From Ferrovibrio terrae_A (lineage in GTDB: Bacteria; Pseudomonadota; Alphaproteobacteria; Ferrovibrionales; Ferrovibrionaceae), in assembly GCF_943372915.1 (NCBI RefSeq), contig NZ_CALSAN010000018.1, positions 1 to 64,000 of the forward strand: DNA of 64,000 nucleotides, given 5' to 3'. Position 1 is the first letter of the stretch. The number at the start of each line of letters is the position of its first letter. This document shows, one piece after another, positions 44,427 to 53,779 of the stretch. A program made the position numbers and the translations under genes. Under the pieces are notes generated by a model. That model had not been told where the DNA came from, ran no database searches, and worked only from the letters and a program-made list of their open reading frames with translations.

Positions 44427-45359
44427 TCAGCTGCCCTGGATCGCCGCCCCCGGCGCATCCAGATGCAGGATGGTTTCATTGCGCGGCAGGTACACTGCCA
44501 GATCGCTGCTGCGCAAAGCCGAATAGGCGGCATTCAGAATGGCGCCCTTCATGATGACCAGGGCAGCGAAATTATCGGTGAAGAAATAGATACGCCACAG
44601 CATGGTAACCGGCCGCATCTCATGCAGCAGGATGATCGGCGCCGGATCGGACAGCACGCCATCCACAGTCAGGGCCGCATCTTTCAGCATCTGCCTCAAT
44701 ACGGCTTCATCGAAACCGTATTGCAAGGGAACCTCGACAGAGTCGAGATGGCGCAACTGTGGCTGGCTGTGGTTGATCAGCTTGGCGCGGCCGATCACGG
44801 CATTGGGCACCACCATCAGATCCATGGTGCGGGTGCGCAGATGGGTGGAGCGCCAGTTGGTCATCAGCACGATACCCTGGGTGCCATCCATGGTGATCCA
44901 GTCGCCGGCCTTAAAAGGGCGCTCCAGATTCAGGGCAACACCGGCGAAGATATCACCCAGCAGCTGCTGCAGGGCGAAGCCGAGTATGATTACAACGATG
45001 CCGGAGGTTGCAAACAGGCCGGTCGGCGCCTGGTCGAACACCTCGACCGCGACAATACCGGCCGCGGCGACATACAGCATGACATTGAACAGGTCAGTGA
45101 ACAGCTTGCGCTGGCGCGGCACGCCCGAGAGGCTCTGCCCATACAGACGCCGCCAGAGGAAAAGCTCAAATCCGCTGGCCGCGGTCCAGGCCAGACTGAA
45201 CCACGCCAGCACGGCGAGCGGCTTGTCGAGCCAGAATGGCAGATACGGCGAAATCAGGTAGGTCCACATGAACGGGACATGACGCGGTTCGAGAACCGTG
45301 TAGATCAGCCCGATCGAAATGAGGAGAGACCAGACAAAGCGTCTTGTTTCGCGCGACAT
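44427..45359 (-). CDS. MscS-family mechanosensitive channel
   Basis: 310 residues. Three hydrophobic segments lie in the first 140 residues. The pore-lining helix and beta domain of MscS proteins are recognised by TSGIVVIILGFALQQLLGDIFAGVALNLERPFKAGDWI. GIVLMTNWRSTHLRTRTMDLMVVPNA is the conserved cytoplasmic beta segment. It would release solutes on hypo-osmotic shock. I chose the ATG at 45359 because upstream residues are not hydrophobic and overlap the divergent cyclase leader. Its start is 148 bases from the divergent adenylate cyclase start. Confidence 0.88.
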   Translation of the reverse strand: MSRETRRFVWSLLISIGLIYTVLEPRHVPFMWTYLISPYLPFWLDKPLAVLAWFSLAWTAASGFELFLWRRLYGQSLSGVPRQRKLFTDLFNVMLYVAAAGIVAVEVFDQAPTGLFATSGIVVIILGFALQQLLGDIFAGVALNLERPFKAGDWITMDGTQGIVLMTNWRSTHLRTRTMDLMVVPNAVIGRAKLINHSQPQLRHLDSVEVPLQYGFDEAVLRQMLKDAALTVDGVLSDPAPIILLHEMRPVTMLWRIYFFTDNFAALVIMKGAILNAAYSALRSSDLAVYLPRNETILHLDAPGAAIQGS

Positions 45360-45507
45360 GAGGCGGACGTTACACGGTTTGCCACGCCGGGAGCCAGTGG
45401 TTTCAAACAGCGAATCGGGACTAGAAGACGGGCATGCCCACGTCCATCCTTCCCGCCCCGTCCCCGTTATGTCATGCTGTCGCCTCTGCGACCCACCCGG
45501 CAGTTTC

Positions 45508-47262
45508 ATGACCTTCTTCTCTGCAATCGCCTCGCTGCCTTTCAAGGTCAGCATCCTGCGTTCTGTTGGCGCCAAAATCTTCGCCATTGCCGCCAGCCTG
45601 CTTGCCATCATGGTGCTGGTCGCCGTCGTTGCCAGCCAGATGGCCCGGATCGTCAGCGATGAACTGACCCTGATTGAGCAGCATTACGTGCCGGCCTATT
45701 CCGCACTGGCGCGCGCCCATATCCGTTCGGTGGAAGAAGACCTCGCTGTGCGGCGCCTGATCGTGCATGTCCGCTCGGGCGACATGACGACCAACGAGCA
45801 TAACGAGGCCTATCGCGCCGACATCTTCAAGGCGATCGAGGGGGTCAGGAGCGAGCTGGGCGTGACACGGCAGCATCTGGCTGCCTTGCTGGCATGGGAC
45901 TCCTATTTCCATAACGACCAGGCCATTGCCCGCGTTGACGCTCAGCTGGAAATGATGCTGGAGATTTTCAGCAAGGAAGAGCGCGTGCTGACCCCGGTGC
46001 TGGACGGCCTGGCCGCCGAAGACTGGCAGAAGGTGTATGGGGCGCTGGATGCCATCGAGGATCGCACCACTGAGATAAACGAGCGGCTCGAGCGGTATCG
46101 CACCGAAATGCGGTCTATCCTGCAAACTGCGGCCAGCAACGCACGCAGTTTCCAAGAGAACCTGATGCTGGCCAACATGATCGTCACCATCCTGGCCTGC
46201 GCACTCGGCCTGGTTGCCGCCGGCTTCATCACCCGCAGCCTGGTGCGCCCGGTGAAGGCGCTGCTGCTGGGTGCTCAGCGGATCGAAAGCGGATCACTCG
46301 ATGTCGATCTGCCGGTCTCGTCCCGCGACGAGATCGGCCAGCTCACCGCCAGCTTCAATGTCATGGTGGAAGAGTTGCGCAAGAAGGAGCGCATCCGCGA
46401 CACCTTCGGCCGCTATATGGATCCGCGGATCGTGGAGGGCCTGCTTGAACGCCCCGATCTCGCTCACAGTGAAGGCGAGCGGCGCGTGATGACGGTGCTG
46501 TTCTGCGACATGCAGGGCTTCACGGCGCTGAGTGAACGTCTGTCTCCAGCCGCCCTGCTGGCCGTGGTGAACCGCTATCTGACCCTGATGTCGGAACCTG
46601 TGCGTCAGCATAACGGCGTCATCGACAAGTATATCGGCGATGCCATCATGGCCTATTGGGGCCCTCCCTTCGTAGCAAGCGATCGCCAGGCGATGCTGGC
46701 CTGCGAGGCTGCACTGGACATGATGAAGCAGCTGGACCGTTTCAACGCCGAATTGCCAGACCTGATCGGTATGCGCGGCAACCTGCCCAAGATCAACATC
46801 CGGATCGGCATCGCCACTGGCGAGATGCTGGTCGGCTCGATCGGTTCGGAATTCTCGCAGAGCTATTCCGTACTCGGCGACAGCGTCAACCTCGCCTCGC
46901 GCCTGGAAGCTGCCAACAAAAGCTACGGCACACGCATCATGATCAATACGCAAACCCGCAACATGGTGGGCGATCAGTTTGCCCTGCGCGAGATCGACAT
47001 GATGCGCGTTGTCGGCAAGACCGAACCGGAACGTGTCTACGAACTGTATGGGCCGGCTGGCGCGGTTCAGCATGAACGCGACACGGCCTTTGCCGAAGCG
47101 CTGGCAGCCTATCGGCAGGGCAACTGGGCTGCCGCGCGCCGATATCTGGAGCAGAAGGCCGGCGAGGATCCTCTGGCCGAGGCTTTCCTTACACGCATCG
47201 CGATCCTGGAAAAGGACACGCCGGAGGCCTGGGACGGCATCTGGACCATGACCCAGAAATAG
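45508..47262 (+). CDS. Membrane-bound class III adenylate/guanylate cyclase with HAMP domain
   Basis: 584 residues. Two membrane helices (about 25-45 and 222-243) flank a periplasmic, helical sensor region. HAMP is at about 244-295. The cyclase domain (about 320-510) has both metal-binding Asp residues, Asp334 (FCDMQGFT) and Asp378 (YIGDAIMAYWG), plus Lys374 just before the second. The later motif VLGDSVNLASRLEAANK fits the substrate and transition-state site. A short tail with alternating Ala-rich helices follows. The sensed signal is unknown. It is divergent from an MscS-type channel gene, which makes osmotic or membrane stress an attractive but unproven signal. Confidence 0.9.
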   Translation: MTFFSAIASLPFKVSILRSVGAKIFAIAASLLAIMVLVAVVASQMARIVSDELTLIEQHYVPAYSALARAHIRSVEEDLAVRRLIVHVRSGDMTTNEHNEAYRADIFKAIEGVRSELGVTRQHLAALLAWDSYFHNDQAIARVDAQLEMMLEIFSKEERVLTPVLDGLAAEDWQKVYGALDAIEDRTTEINERLERYRTEMRSILQTAASNARSFQENLMLANMIVTILACALGLVAAGFITRSLVRPVKALLLGAQRIESGSLDVDLPVSSRDEIGQLTASFNVMVEELRKKERIRDTFGRYMDPRIVEGLLERPDLAHSEGERRVMTVLFCDMQGFTALSERLSPAALLAVVNRYLTLMSEPVRQHNGVIDKYIGDAIMAYWGPPFVASDRQAMLACEAALDMMKQLDRFNAELPDLIGMRGNLPKINIRIGIATGEMLVGSIGSEFSQSYSVLGDSVNLASRLEAANKSYGTRIMINTQTRNMVGDQFALREIDMMRVVGKTEPERVYELYGPAGAVQHERDTAFAEALAAYRQGNWAAARRYLEQKAGEDPLAEAFLTRIAILEKDTPEAWDGIWTMTQK

Positions 47263-47353
47263 GTTTTTGGTCCGTCATTTGGCGGCAATGGACTAGACAA
47301 CCCTTCCAAGCCTGCCATATCAGTTCGCCACGACCAGCCACCAGAGCCTGCGC

Positions 47354-48127
47354 ATGACTGACTCAGCCATTACCGTTTCCGGCCTGGCCAAGACCTATGG
47401 CACGGACGAGAAGCAGGTGCGCGCCGTCGATGGCATCGACTTCCAGGTGGCGCCGGGCAGCGTGACCGCCCTGCTGGGCGGCAACGGCGCCGGCAAGACC
47501 ACCACGATCGCCATGCTGCTTGGCCTGCTGAAGCCCTCGGCCGGCAGCATCCATATCCTTGGCACCGACATGCTGCGCGACCGGCACCACATCCTGCCGC
47601 GGCTGAATTTCTCCTCGCCCTATGTCGACCTGCCGCATCGCCTGACCGTGCGGCAGAACCTGAAGGTGTTTGCCGGGCTCTATGCGGTGCCGCAGGCCGC
47701 CGCGCGCATCGAACAGCTGGCCGAGGAACTGAACTTCGCCGCCCTGCTCGACCGGCCGGCCGGCGCATTGTCTGCCGGGCAGAAAACCCGCGTGGCACTG
47801 GCCAAGGCACTGATCAATCAGCCCGACATGCTGCTGCTGGACGAGCCGACGGCGTCGCTGGATCCCGATACCGCCGACTGGGTGCGCAGCCTGCTGGAGA
47901 AATACCGGCAGGAGCGCGGCGTCACCATCCTGCTGGCCTCGCATAACATGGGCGAGGTCGAGCGGCTGTGCGACCAGGTGCTGATGATGAAGGAAGGCCG
48001 TATCGTCGACCGTGGCAGCGCGCCGGAGCTGATCGACCGCTATGGCCGACGTAACCTGGAGGAAGTATTCCTCGACATCGCGCGCGGCCAGGGCAAGGCG
48101 GCGGCGCTTGAAGGAGCGCCAGCATGA
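47354..48127 (+). CDS. ABC-2 type exporter ATP-binding protein
   Basis: 257 residues. Walker A is GGNGAGKTTTIAMLLG near residue 42, the signature is LSAGQKTRVALAKAL, and Walker B is MLLLDEPTASLDP. The switch His is in LLASHNMGEVERL. It lacks the tail seen in drug-specific ATPases such as DrrA. It overlaps the permease gene by four bases (ATGA). The pair would form a dimeric exporter of the Nod-factor or drug/polysaccharide type. Substrate unknown. Confidence 0.92.
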   Translation: MTDSAITVSGLAKTYGTDEKQVRAVDGIDFQVAPGSVTALLGGNGAGKTTTIAMLLGLLKPSAGSIHILGTDMLRDRHHILPRLNFSSPYVDLPHRLTVRQNLKVFAGLYAVPQAAARIEQLAEELNFAALLDRPAGALSAGQKTRVALAKALINQPDMLLLDEPTASLDPDTADWVRSLLEKYRQERGVTILLASHNMGEVERLCDQVLMMKEGRIVDRGSAPELIDRYGRRNLEEVFLDIARGQGKAAALEGAPA

Positions 48128-48942
48128 GCATGGGCACCAACAGCATCAGCTGCAGCCTGCAGCGCATGACCGCCATGCTGCTGCGGCACTGGTATCTGCT
48201 ATCTGGGTCATGGACCCGTGTCGTCGAGCTGATCTACTGGCCGGCCGTGCAGATGATCATGTGGGGCTTCCTGACCCAGTTCCTGGCCGGCAAGACTTCC
48301 TATGTGGCGCAAGCCTTCGGCGTGTTCATTGCCGGCATGATGCTGTGGGACTCGATGTTCCGCGTGCAGCTTGGCGTGGCGATCTCGTTCCTGGAAGAAA
48401 TGTGGTCGCGCAACCTGGGCAACCTGTTCGTCAGCCCGTTGCGGCCGGGTGAATTCGCCGCCTCGATCCTGGCGATGGGCCTGATCCGCACCCTGGTCGG
48501 CATGGTCCCAGTCAGCTTCATGGCCTGGTGGTTCTTCGATTTCTCGGTCTATGGCATGGGCCTGGCGCTGGCCGCGTTCTTTTTCAGCCTGGTCATGTTC
48601 GGCTGGGCCATCGGCATCGCGGTCTGCGGCCTGATCATGCGCCGCGGTTTGGGTGCCGAGAGCGCGGCCTGGGGCGCCATGTTCCTGATCCTGCCGGTGG
48701 CGGCCGTCTATTACCCGGTCAGCGTGCTGCCCGGCTGGCTGCAGCTGGTCGCCTGGTCGCTGCCGCCGGCCTATGTGTTCGAAGGCATGCGCGCGCTGCT
48801 GGTCGATGGCGTGCTGCGCAGCGACCTGCTGATCGGTGCCTTTGCGCTGAACGCACTGTATCTGGCGCTCGGCTTCATCATCTTCCTCAGCCTGTTTGAA
48901 TCGGCGCGCCGGCGCGGGCTGCTACTGGGCCAGGGTGAGTAG
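48124..48942 (+). CDS. ABC-2 type exporter permease
   Basis: 272 residues with six hydrophobic segments, starting after a short basic N-terminus (LSGSWTRVVELIYWPAVQMIMWGFL). The family region VQLGVAISFLEEMWSRNLGNLFVSPLRPGEF matches ABC-2 permeases. The last helix includes ALNALYLALGFIIFLSLFESARRRGLL. It works with the preceding ATPase. Its last 21 bases overlap the convergent DUF2306 gene, an unusual degree of overlap for unrelated convergent genes. Confidence 0.88.
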   Translation: MSMGTNSISCSLQRMTAMLLRHWYLLSGSWTRVVELIYWPAVQMIMWGFLTQFLAGKTSYVAQAFGVFIAGMMLWDSMFRVQLGVAISFLEEMWSRNLGNLFVSPLRPGEFAASILAMGLIRTLVGMVPVSFMAWWFFDFSVYGMGLALAAFFFSLVMFGWAIGIAVCGLIMRRGLGAESAAWGAMFLILPVAAVYYPVSVLPGWLQLVAWSLPPAYVFEGMRALLVDGVLRSDLLIGAFALNALYLALGFIIFLSLFESARRRGLLLGQGE

Positions 48943-49338
48943 AGCCACGCCGTCGGTCATCAGCCGCCCGAGCAGGCGCATCGGCAGCAGGGTGAACAGG
49001 CCCGGGATCACCAGGGCACCGAAAAACAGGCCGGTCATCGCCATGCGGTGCCGGGTGACCTTGCCGCGCCGGATCGCCAGCACCGCCAGCGGCACCAGAA
49101 CCAGCACCAGCACGCTCAGGGCATGAATTGGGCTGTAGCTGCCCCGTATGCTGGTGATCCAGAAGGAACTGACCGCCGCCGTCAGCATCAGGCCGACCCA
49201 GATCCAGCCCAGCAATCGGTGCGAGAGGGTGCCCTTGCGACGGGCCAGCATCATGATTCCCAGCAGCAGCGCCAAAATTGTCGCCGTGAGATGGATATGA
49301 ACGGCTGAGCCGGCCGTTAGGAGGGGCGTGAAATTCAT
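48922..49338 (-). CDS. DUF2306 family membrane protein
   Basis: 138 residues with four hydrophobic segments. The pattern HIHLTATILALLLGIMMLARRKGTLSHRLLGWIWV, then SSFWIT, then RGKVTRHRMAMTGLFFGALVIPGLFTLLP is that of DUF2306. Its conserved His residues in the membrane (HIH, SHR, RHR) suggest heme or metal binding, but the function is unknown. I chose the ATG at 49338; an ATG nine codons upstream is possible. It converges on and overlaps the ABC permease gene. Confidence 0.8.
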   Translation of the reverse strand: MNFTPLLTAGSAVHIHLTATILALLLGIMMLARRKGTLSHRLLGWIWVGLMLTAAVSSFWITSIRGSYSPIHALSVLVLVLVPLAVLAIRRGKVTRHRMAMTGLFFGALVIPGLFTLLPMRLLGRLMTDGVALLTLAQ

Positions 49339-49446
49339 GCCCAAAGCCTGCCCCACCCCCTGCAAACCGGCCAGCGACTTGCTATATAGATGTGACGATG
49401 ATCACCGGTTTTCCGGGACTTTCCGCCCGCCATCAAGGATCTCTCC

Positions 49447-50154
49447 GTGAGCGCCACCATTGCCCTGGTCGATGACGACCGCAACATCCTGACTTCCGTT
49501 TCAATCGCCCTGGAAGCCGAAGGCTACAAGGTGCGCACCTATAACGACGGCGCCGAAGCGCTGCGCCACCTGACCCAGCAACTGCCGGATCTGGTGATTC
49601 TCGATATCAAGATGCCCCGTCTTGATGGCATGGAAACCCTGAGCCGCCTGCGCCGCGTCAGCCAGGTGCCGGTGATCTTCCTCACCTCGAAAGACGAGGA
49701 GATCGACGAGGTGCTCGGCCTCAAGATGGGCGCCGACGATTACATCACCAAACCGTTCAGCCAGCGCCTGCTGATCGAGCGCATCAAGGCGGTGCTGCGG
49801 CGTGCCGAGGCCAACCGGCCAGGTGCGGAAGAAACCGCAAGCGACAAGATGGTGGTGCGTGGTCCGCTCAGCCTGGATCCAGCGCGGCATCGCTGCACCT
49901 GGAAGGGTGAGGAAGTGGTGCTCACGGTCACCGAATTCCTGCTGCTGGATGCGTTGGCGCAGCGCCCCGGCCATGTAAAGAACCGCGACCAGTTGATGGA
50001 TGCGGCCTACGACGACAATGTCTATGTCGACGACCGCACCATCGACAGCCACATCAAGCGGCTGCGCAAGAAGTTCAAGATGGTCGATGACAGCTTCGAT
50101 TCAATCGAAACGCTGTATGGTGTTGGCTATCGCTTCAAGGAACAGGCGGCCTGA
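49447..50154 (+). CDS. chvI: Response regulator ChvI-like (OmpR/PhoB family)
   Basis: 235 residues. The receiver domain has the acidic pocket in LVDDDRN, the phosphorylated Asp53 (LVILDIKMP) and the conserved Lys in GADDYITKPF. The winged-helix output domain (about 135-230) includes VTVTEFLLLDALAQRPGHVKNR and DRTIDSHIKRLRKKF. ChvI controls envelope, acid-response and exopolysaccharide genes in alphaproteobacteria. The start is GTG with AAGGAT upstream. The partner kinase gene follows. The downstream hprK-rapZ-PTS order is the one usually seen after chvI-chvG. Confidence 0.93.
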   Translation: MSATIALVDDDRNILTSVSIALEAEGYKVRTYNDGAEALRHLTQQLPDLVILDIKMPRLDGMETLSRLRRVSQVPVIFLTSKDEEIDEVLGLKMGADDYITKPFSQRLLIERIKAVLRRAEANRPGAEETASDKMVVRGPLSLDPARHRCTWKGEEVVLTVTEFLLLDALAQRPGHVKNRDQLMDAAYDDNVYVDDRTIDSHIKRLRKKFKMVDDSFDSIETLYGVGYRFKEQAA

Positions 50155-50212
50155 CCGTTTCAAAGCAGCTGCCGGGCTGGGGTAACAGGATGCACAGCAG
50201 GGAGAGCGGGCG

Positions 50213-51808
50213 GTGACCGATCAGTCTCCGCGGCGGCGGCTGATGTCGCCGCTGACGCGTCGCATCCTGCTGATCAATCTGGCAGCACCGATCGCGCTGG
50301 TGCTGGCCTTTTTCTACCTCGACCAGTTCCGCCTCAGCCTGATCGATACGCGACTAACCGCTTTGCGCTACGAGGCAGACCTGATCGCCGGCGCGCTGGG
50401 CGAGTCCGCCATCAGCCCGTCGGAGTTCACCCCCACGCTGGAACCGGAATTGGCCCGCCAGCTGCTGCGCCGCCTGTCGGCACAGTCAAGTGCGCGCGCA
50501 CGGCTGTTCGATGCTGAGGGCGAGTTGATCGCCGACAGCCGGCTGCTGCTGGCGGCCGGCCGCGGCGTGGTGACCCGGCAACTGCCGCCGCCGAATATCG
50601 ACACGCCTTGGGAACGCGCGCTGATCGGACTTTACGACAAGGTCAATGCCCTGTTCATGACCACGCTCGACCTGCCCAAATACGTCGAGCTGCCATTCAC
50701 CCATGCCAATGATTATCCGGAAGCGCGCCGCGCACTGACCGGCGAAAATGGTGATCAGCTGCGCGACCTGCCCGACGGTCGCATCATGCTGTCGGTCGCC
50801 GTGCCGGTGCAGGGCCTGCGCAAGGTGATGGGCGCCCTGCTGCTGAATGTCGATAGCGCCGAGCTGGATGCCCGCGTGCGCGAGGAACGGCTGGGCGTGC
50901 TCAAGGTGTTTGCCGCCGTGCTTGGCTTCACCGTGCTGGCCTCGCTGTACCTGGCTGGCGCCATCGTGCGGCCGATCCACCGTCTGGCAGAAGCCGCCGA
51001 GCGCATTCGCGCCGCCAAGGGCCGCATCGCCCACCTGTCGCTGCCGGACTATTCAGGCCGCCGGGATGAGATCGGTGACCTGTCCAGCGTGTTGCGCGCC
51101 ATGACGGCCGCGCTGTCGCAGCGGCTGGATTCGATCGAGCAGTTTGCCGCCGATGTCTCGCATGAGATCAAGAACCCGCTTACCTCGCTGCGCAGCGCCA
51201 TGGAAACCTTCCTGCGCACCGAGAAACCGGAACTGCGCGCCCGCCTGCTGACCGTGATGCAGGATGACGTGCGCCGCATGGATCGCCTGATCACCGATAT
51301 CTCCGGCGCGTCGCGGCTGGATGCCGAACTGGCACGCAGCGAAGCCCAATCGCTGGATATCGCCGAGATGCTGCGCTCGGTGGTGGAAACCTACAGCGCC
51401 CGGCTGGCTGAAACCGGCCCGCAGATCGAGTTGAAACTGATCGAGCCTGGCCCCTATGTGGCACCGGGTTTCGAGGGCCGGATCGGCCAGGTGGCCCGAA
51501 ACCTGATCGACAACGCCATTTCCTTCAGCCCTCCGGGCAGCACGATCAGCATCGTGGTGAAGCGTGAGCTTCGCCACATCATGTTCAGTGTCACCGATGA
51601 GGGCCCCGGCATTCCGCCCGAAAACCTGGAATCGATCTTCGAGCGCTTCTATAGCGAACGCCCGGCAAGTGAAGCCTTCGGCCTGCATTCCGGTCTTGGC
51701 CTTTCCATCGCCCGCCAGGTGGTACAGTCGCTCGGCGGCGAAATCCGTGCGGAGAACCGCGACGACGGTCGGACCGGTGCCCGTTTCACGGTTCGCCTGC
51801 CGTTGTAG
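50213..51808 (+). CDS. chvG: Sensor histidine kinase ChvG-like
   Basis: 531 residues. A membrane helix at about 18-37 and another at about 231-252 enclose a periplasmic sensor (about 40-230). The HAMP domain follows (IVRPIHRLAEAAERIRAAKGR). The phosphorylated His317 is in ADVSHEIKNPLTSLR. The ATP domain has NLIDNAISFSPP (N box), DEGPGIPPE (G1) and HSGLGLSIARQV (G2). It should phosphorylate the ChvI-like regulator in response to acid or envelope stress; in rhizobia ExoR holds the kinase inactive, but no exoR is visible here. It starts with GTG preceded by GGGAGAG. Confidence 0.93.
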   Translation: MTDQSPRRRLMSPLTRRILLINLAAPIALVLAFFYLDQFRLSLIDTRLTALRYEADLIAGALGESAISPSEFTPTLEPELARQLLRRLSAQSSARARLFDAEGELIADSRLLLAAGRGVVTRQLPPPNIDTPWERALIGLYDKVNALFMTTLDLPKYVELPFTHANDYPEARRALTGENGDQLRDLPDGRIMLSVAVPVQGLRKVMGALLLNVDSAELDARVREERLGVLKVFAAVLGFTVLASLYLAGAIVRPIHRLAEAAERIRAAKGRIAHLSLPDYSGRRDEIGDLSSVLRAMTAALSQRLDSIEQFAADVSHEIKNPLTSLRSAMETFLRTEKPELRARLLTVMQDDVRRMDRLITDISGASRLDAELARSEAQSLDIAEMLRSVVETYSARLAETGPQIELKLIEPGPYVAPGFEGRIGQVARNLIDNAISFSPPGSTISIVVKRELRHIMFSVTDEGPGIPPENLESIFERFYSERPASEAFGLHSGLGLSIARQVVQSLGGEIRAENRDDGRTGARFTVRLPL

Positions 51809-51903
51809 GCCGCCCGGCCTTGCAGGCCCTGGGCCGTTAACCAAGGCAACTCTGCATAAGGATGTATTGACTCTGCCGGAATGGCTCGGCAGGCTGCGCG
51901 CCC

Positions 51904-52407
51904 ATGCTGACCCTCCATGCTAGCTGCGTGGCGATTGCCGGCGCAGCGGTGCTGCTGCGCGGTCCGTCCGGAGCTGGAAAATCCGATCTTGCACTCCGCC
52001 TGCTTGATGCCGGCGCCGGCCTTGTGGCCGATGACCAGACGTGCCTGCAACGCGATGGCAGCCGCCTGATCGCCAGCGCGCCGCCGGCGCTGCGCGGCCT
52101 GCTGGAAGTGCGTGGCCTGGGCCCGGTTGCGCATGCCTGTATTGGTCCGATGCCGGTGGCCTTGCTGATCGATCTGGTGCCGCGCAAGGATGTGCCGCGC
52201 CTGCCCGAGCCGCGCGTTGAAAGTTTTCTCAGGATCGAACTGCCTTGCCTGTCGCTACACGCCTTCGAGGCCAGCGCCGCGGTAAAGGTGAAATGGGCAC
52301 TGGCGCGCGCCGTCGCCGGTACGCTGTTCCAGCCCGAGGAAATTCGCCCGGAAGATCTGCGTCTTGGGGAAAACCCCATCGTCACGCCGTTCAAGCGCAA
52401 AGCCTGA
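51904..52407 (+). CDS. hprK: HPr kinase/phosphorylase, short alphaproteobacterial form
   Basis: 167 residues, corresponding only to the catalytic C-terminal domain of Gram-positive HprK, as is usual in alphaproteobacteria. The P-loop is LRGPSGAGKSDLALRLL with Lys26. LVADDQTCLQRDG supplies the catalytic acid, and RGLLEVRGLGPV is the family capping segment. It would phosphorylate Ser56 of the HPr encoded at 53779. It is four bases ahead of rapZ. Position after chvG is conserved in the class. Confidence 0.93.
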   Translation: MLTLHASCVAIAGAAVLLRGPSGAGKSDLALRLLDAGAGLVADDQTCLQRDGSRLIASAPPALRGLLEVRGLGPVAHACIGPMPVALLIDLVPRKDVPRLPEPRVESFLRIELPCLSLHAFEASAAVKVKWALARAVAGTLFQPEEIRPEDLRLGENPIVTPFKRKA

Positions 52408-52410
52408 CCG

Positions 52411-53313
52411 ATGACAGCCGCTGCCGATCCGATCCGTTTTGTTGTCGTCAGCGGCCTCTCCGGCGCAGGCAAAACCACTGCGCTAAAGCTGCTTGAAGAC
52501 TACGGCTACGAGGCGGTCGATAATCTGCCGATGCCGTTGTTGCGCCGCCTCACCTTGCCCGACGATGACAGCAACTCGGACACCGGCAGCCAGCCGCGCC
52601 GTGCGATTGCCGCGGGTATCGACAGCCGTACCCGCGATTTTCAACCCGACCGCCTGATCGCCCTGCTGGCGGAGCTGAAGCAGCGCCCGGACCTTGCCGT
52701 GCAACTGCTGTATTTCGACTGCGAGGACGAGGTGTTGCTCAAGCGCTTCACCGCCACCCGCCGGCGCCACCCGCTGGCAGCCGACCGGCCGATTGCCGAT
52801 GGCATCGCGGCCGAACGCAGGCTTATGCAGCCCCTGCGGACCGAGGCTGACCTTGTGATCGACACTTCGGCTGTCACATTGCCCGAATTCCGGCAGGTTC
52901 TGGCCGCGCAATTCGCGCTGGACGCCTTGCCCGGCCTCAGTATCATGGTGCTCTCGTTTTCCTACAAACTTGGCCTGCCACGCGAGGCGGATCTGGTGTT
53001 CGATGTGCGCTTCCTGCGCAATCCGCATTATGATGAAATCCTGCGCCCGCAGACCGGCACCGACCCAGGCGTTGCAAACTATGTCACTGCCGATCCAGGC
53101 TATGCCGATTTCTTTGCCCGGCTGCGCGACATGATCGATACCCTGGTGCCGCGCTATGCCACCGAGGGCAAGCGTTACCTGACCATTGCGATCGGTTGCA
53201 CAGGCGGGCGGCACCGCTCCGTTGTGGTTGCCGAGGCCCTGGGCAAACACTTGCGCGAAACCAGCCAACGTGTCGATATCCGCCACCGCGACCGCGATCT
53301 CACCAGCGCTTGA
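52411..53313 (+). CDS. rapZ: RapZ/YvcJ family nucleotide-binding protein
   Basis: 300 residues. The N-terminal P-loop is VSGLSGAGKTTALKLLEDYGYEAVDNLP. The Walker B-like region is LLYFDCEDEVLLKRFTATRRRHPL, and the C-terminal domain has IAIGCTGGRHRSVVVAEAL. In Enterobacteria RapZ guides RNase E to GlmZ to control amino-sugar synthesis. In alphaproteobacteria the role is less clear, but the gene is consistently next to hprK and PTS genes as here. Confidence 0.93.
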   Translation: MTAAADPIRFVVVSGLSGAGKTTALKLLEDYGYEAVDNLPMPLLRRLTLPDDDSNSDTGSQPRRAIAAGIDSRTRDFQPDRLIALLAELKQRPDLAVQLLYFDCEDEVLLKRFTATRRRHPLAADRPIADGIAAERRLMQPLRTEADLVIDTSAVTLPEFRQVLAAQFALDALPGLSIMVLSFSYKLGLPREADLVFDVRFLRNPHYDEILRPQTGTDPGVANYVTADPGYADFFARLRDMIDTLVPRYATEGKRYLTIAIGCTGGRHRSVVVAEALGKHLRETSQRVDIRHRDRDLTSA

Positions 53314-53371
53314 GCCGCAGCCGCTAAGGAATCCCCAGACCCATGACCAGCAACAAAATCGATAGCGTCCC

Positions 53372-53779
53372 ATGATCGGTATTGTCGTCGTCACCCACGG
53401 CCGCCTTGCTGAAGAGTTCATCAACGCCACCGAGCACGTGGTCGGACCGCAGAAGAGCATGCGCGCCGTCTGCATTGGCCCGGATGACGACATGGAACAG
53501 CGCCGCCAGGATATCCTCGCCGCCGTCGCCGCCGTCGATGCCGGCAAGGGCGTGATCGTGCTGACCGACATGTTTGGTGGCACGCCGTCTAATCTCGCCA
53601 TCTCGATCATGGACCAGGCCAAGGTCGAGGTGATCGCCGGCGTCAATCTGCCGATGCTGATCAAGCTGGCCAGCGTGCGCGGCAAAGCCGAACTGGCCAG
53701 CGCCGTCAGCGCCGGCCAGGAAGCCGGCCGCAAATACATCAACGTCGCCTCCAAGCTGCTGGCCGGAGAATCCGCCTGA
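53372..53779 (+). CDS. PTS EIIA component, mannose family
   Basis: 135 residues. The phosphorylated His9 is in VVVTHGRLAEEF. GVIVLTDMFGGTPSNLAIS is the family core. No membrane sugar permease is present, so it is a regulatory EIIA (the EIIA-Man/PtsM of alphaproteobacteria) that would take phosphate from HPr. It ends with a one-base overlap into the HPr gene. Its start lies inside the stop of a ten-codon reading frame (53343-53375) that may couple translation. Confidence 0.9.
   Translation: MIGIVVVTHGRLAEEFINATEHVVGPQKSMRAVCIGPDDDMEQRRQDILAAVAAVDAGKGVIVLTDMFGGTPSNLAISIMDQAKVEVIAGVNLPMLIKLASVRGKAELASAVSAGQEAGRKYINVASKLLAGESA

Noticed and set aside
43440..45662. Long plus-strand frame opposite the patatin and MscS-type genes
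   Set aside because: Shadow of two well-recognised minus-strand genes.
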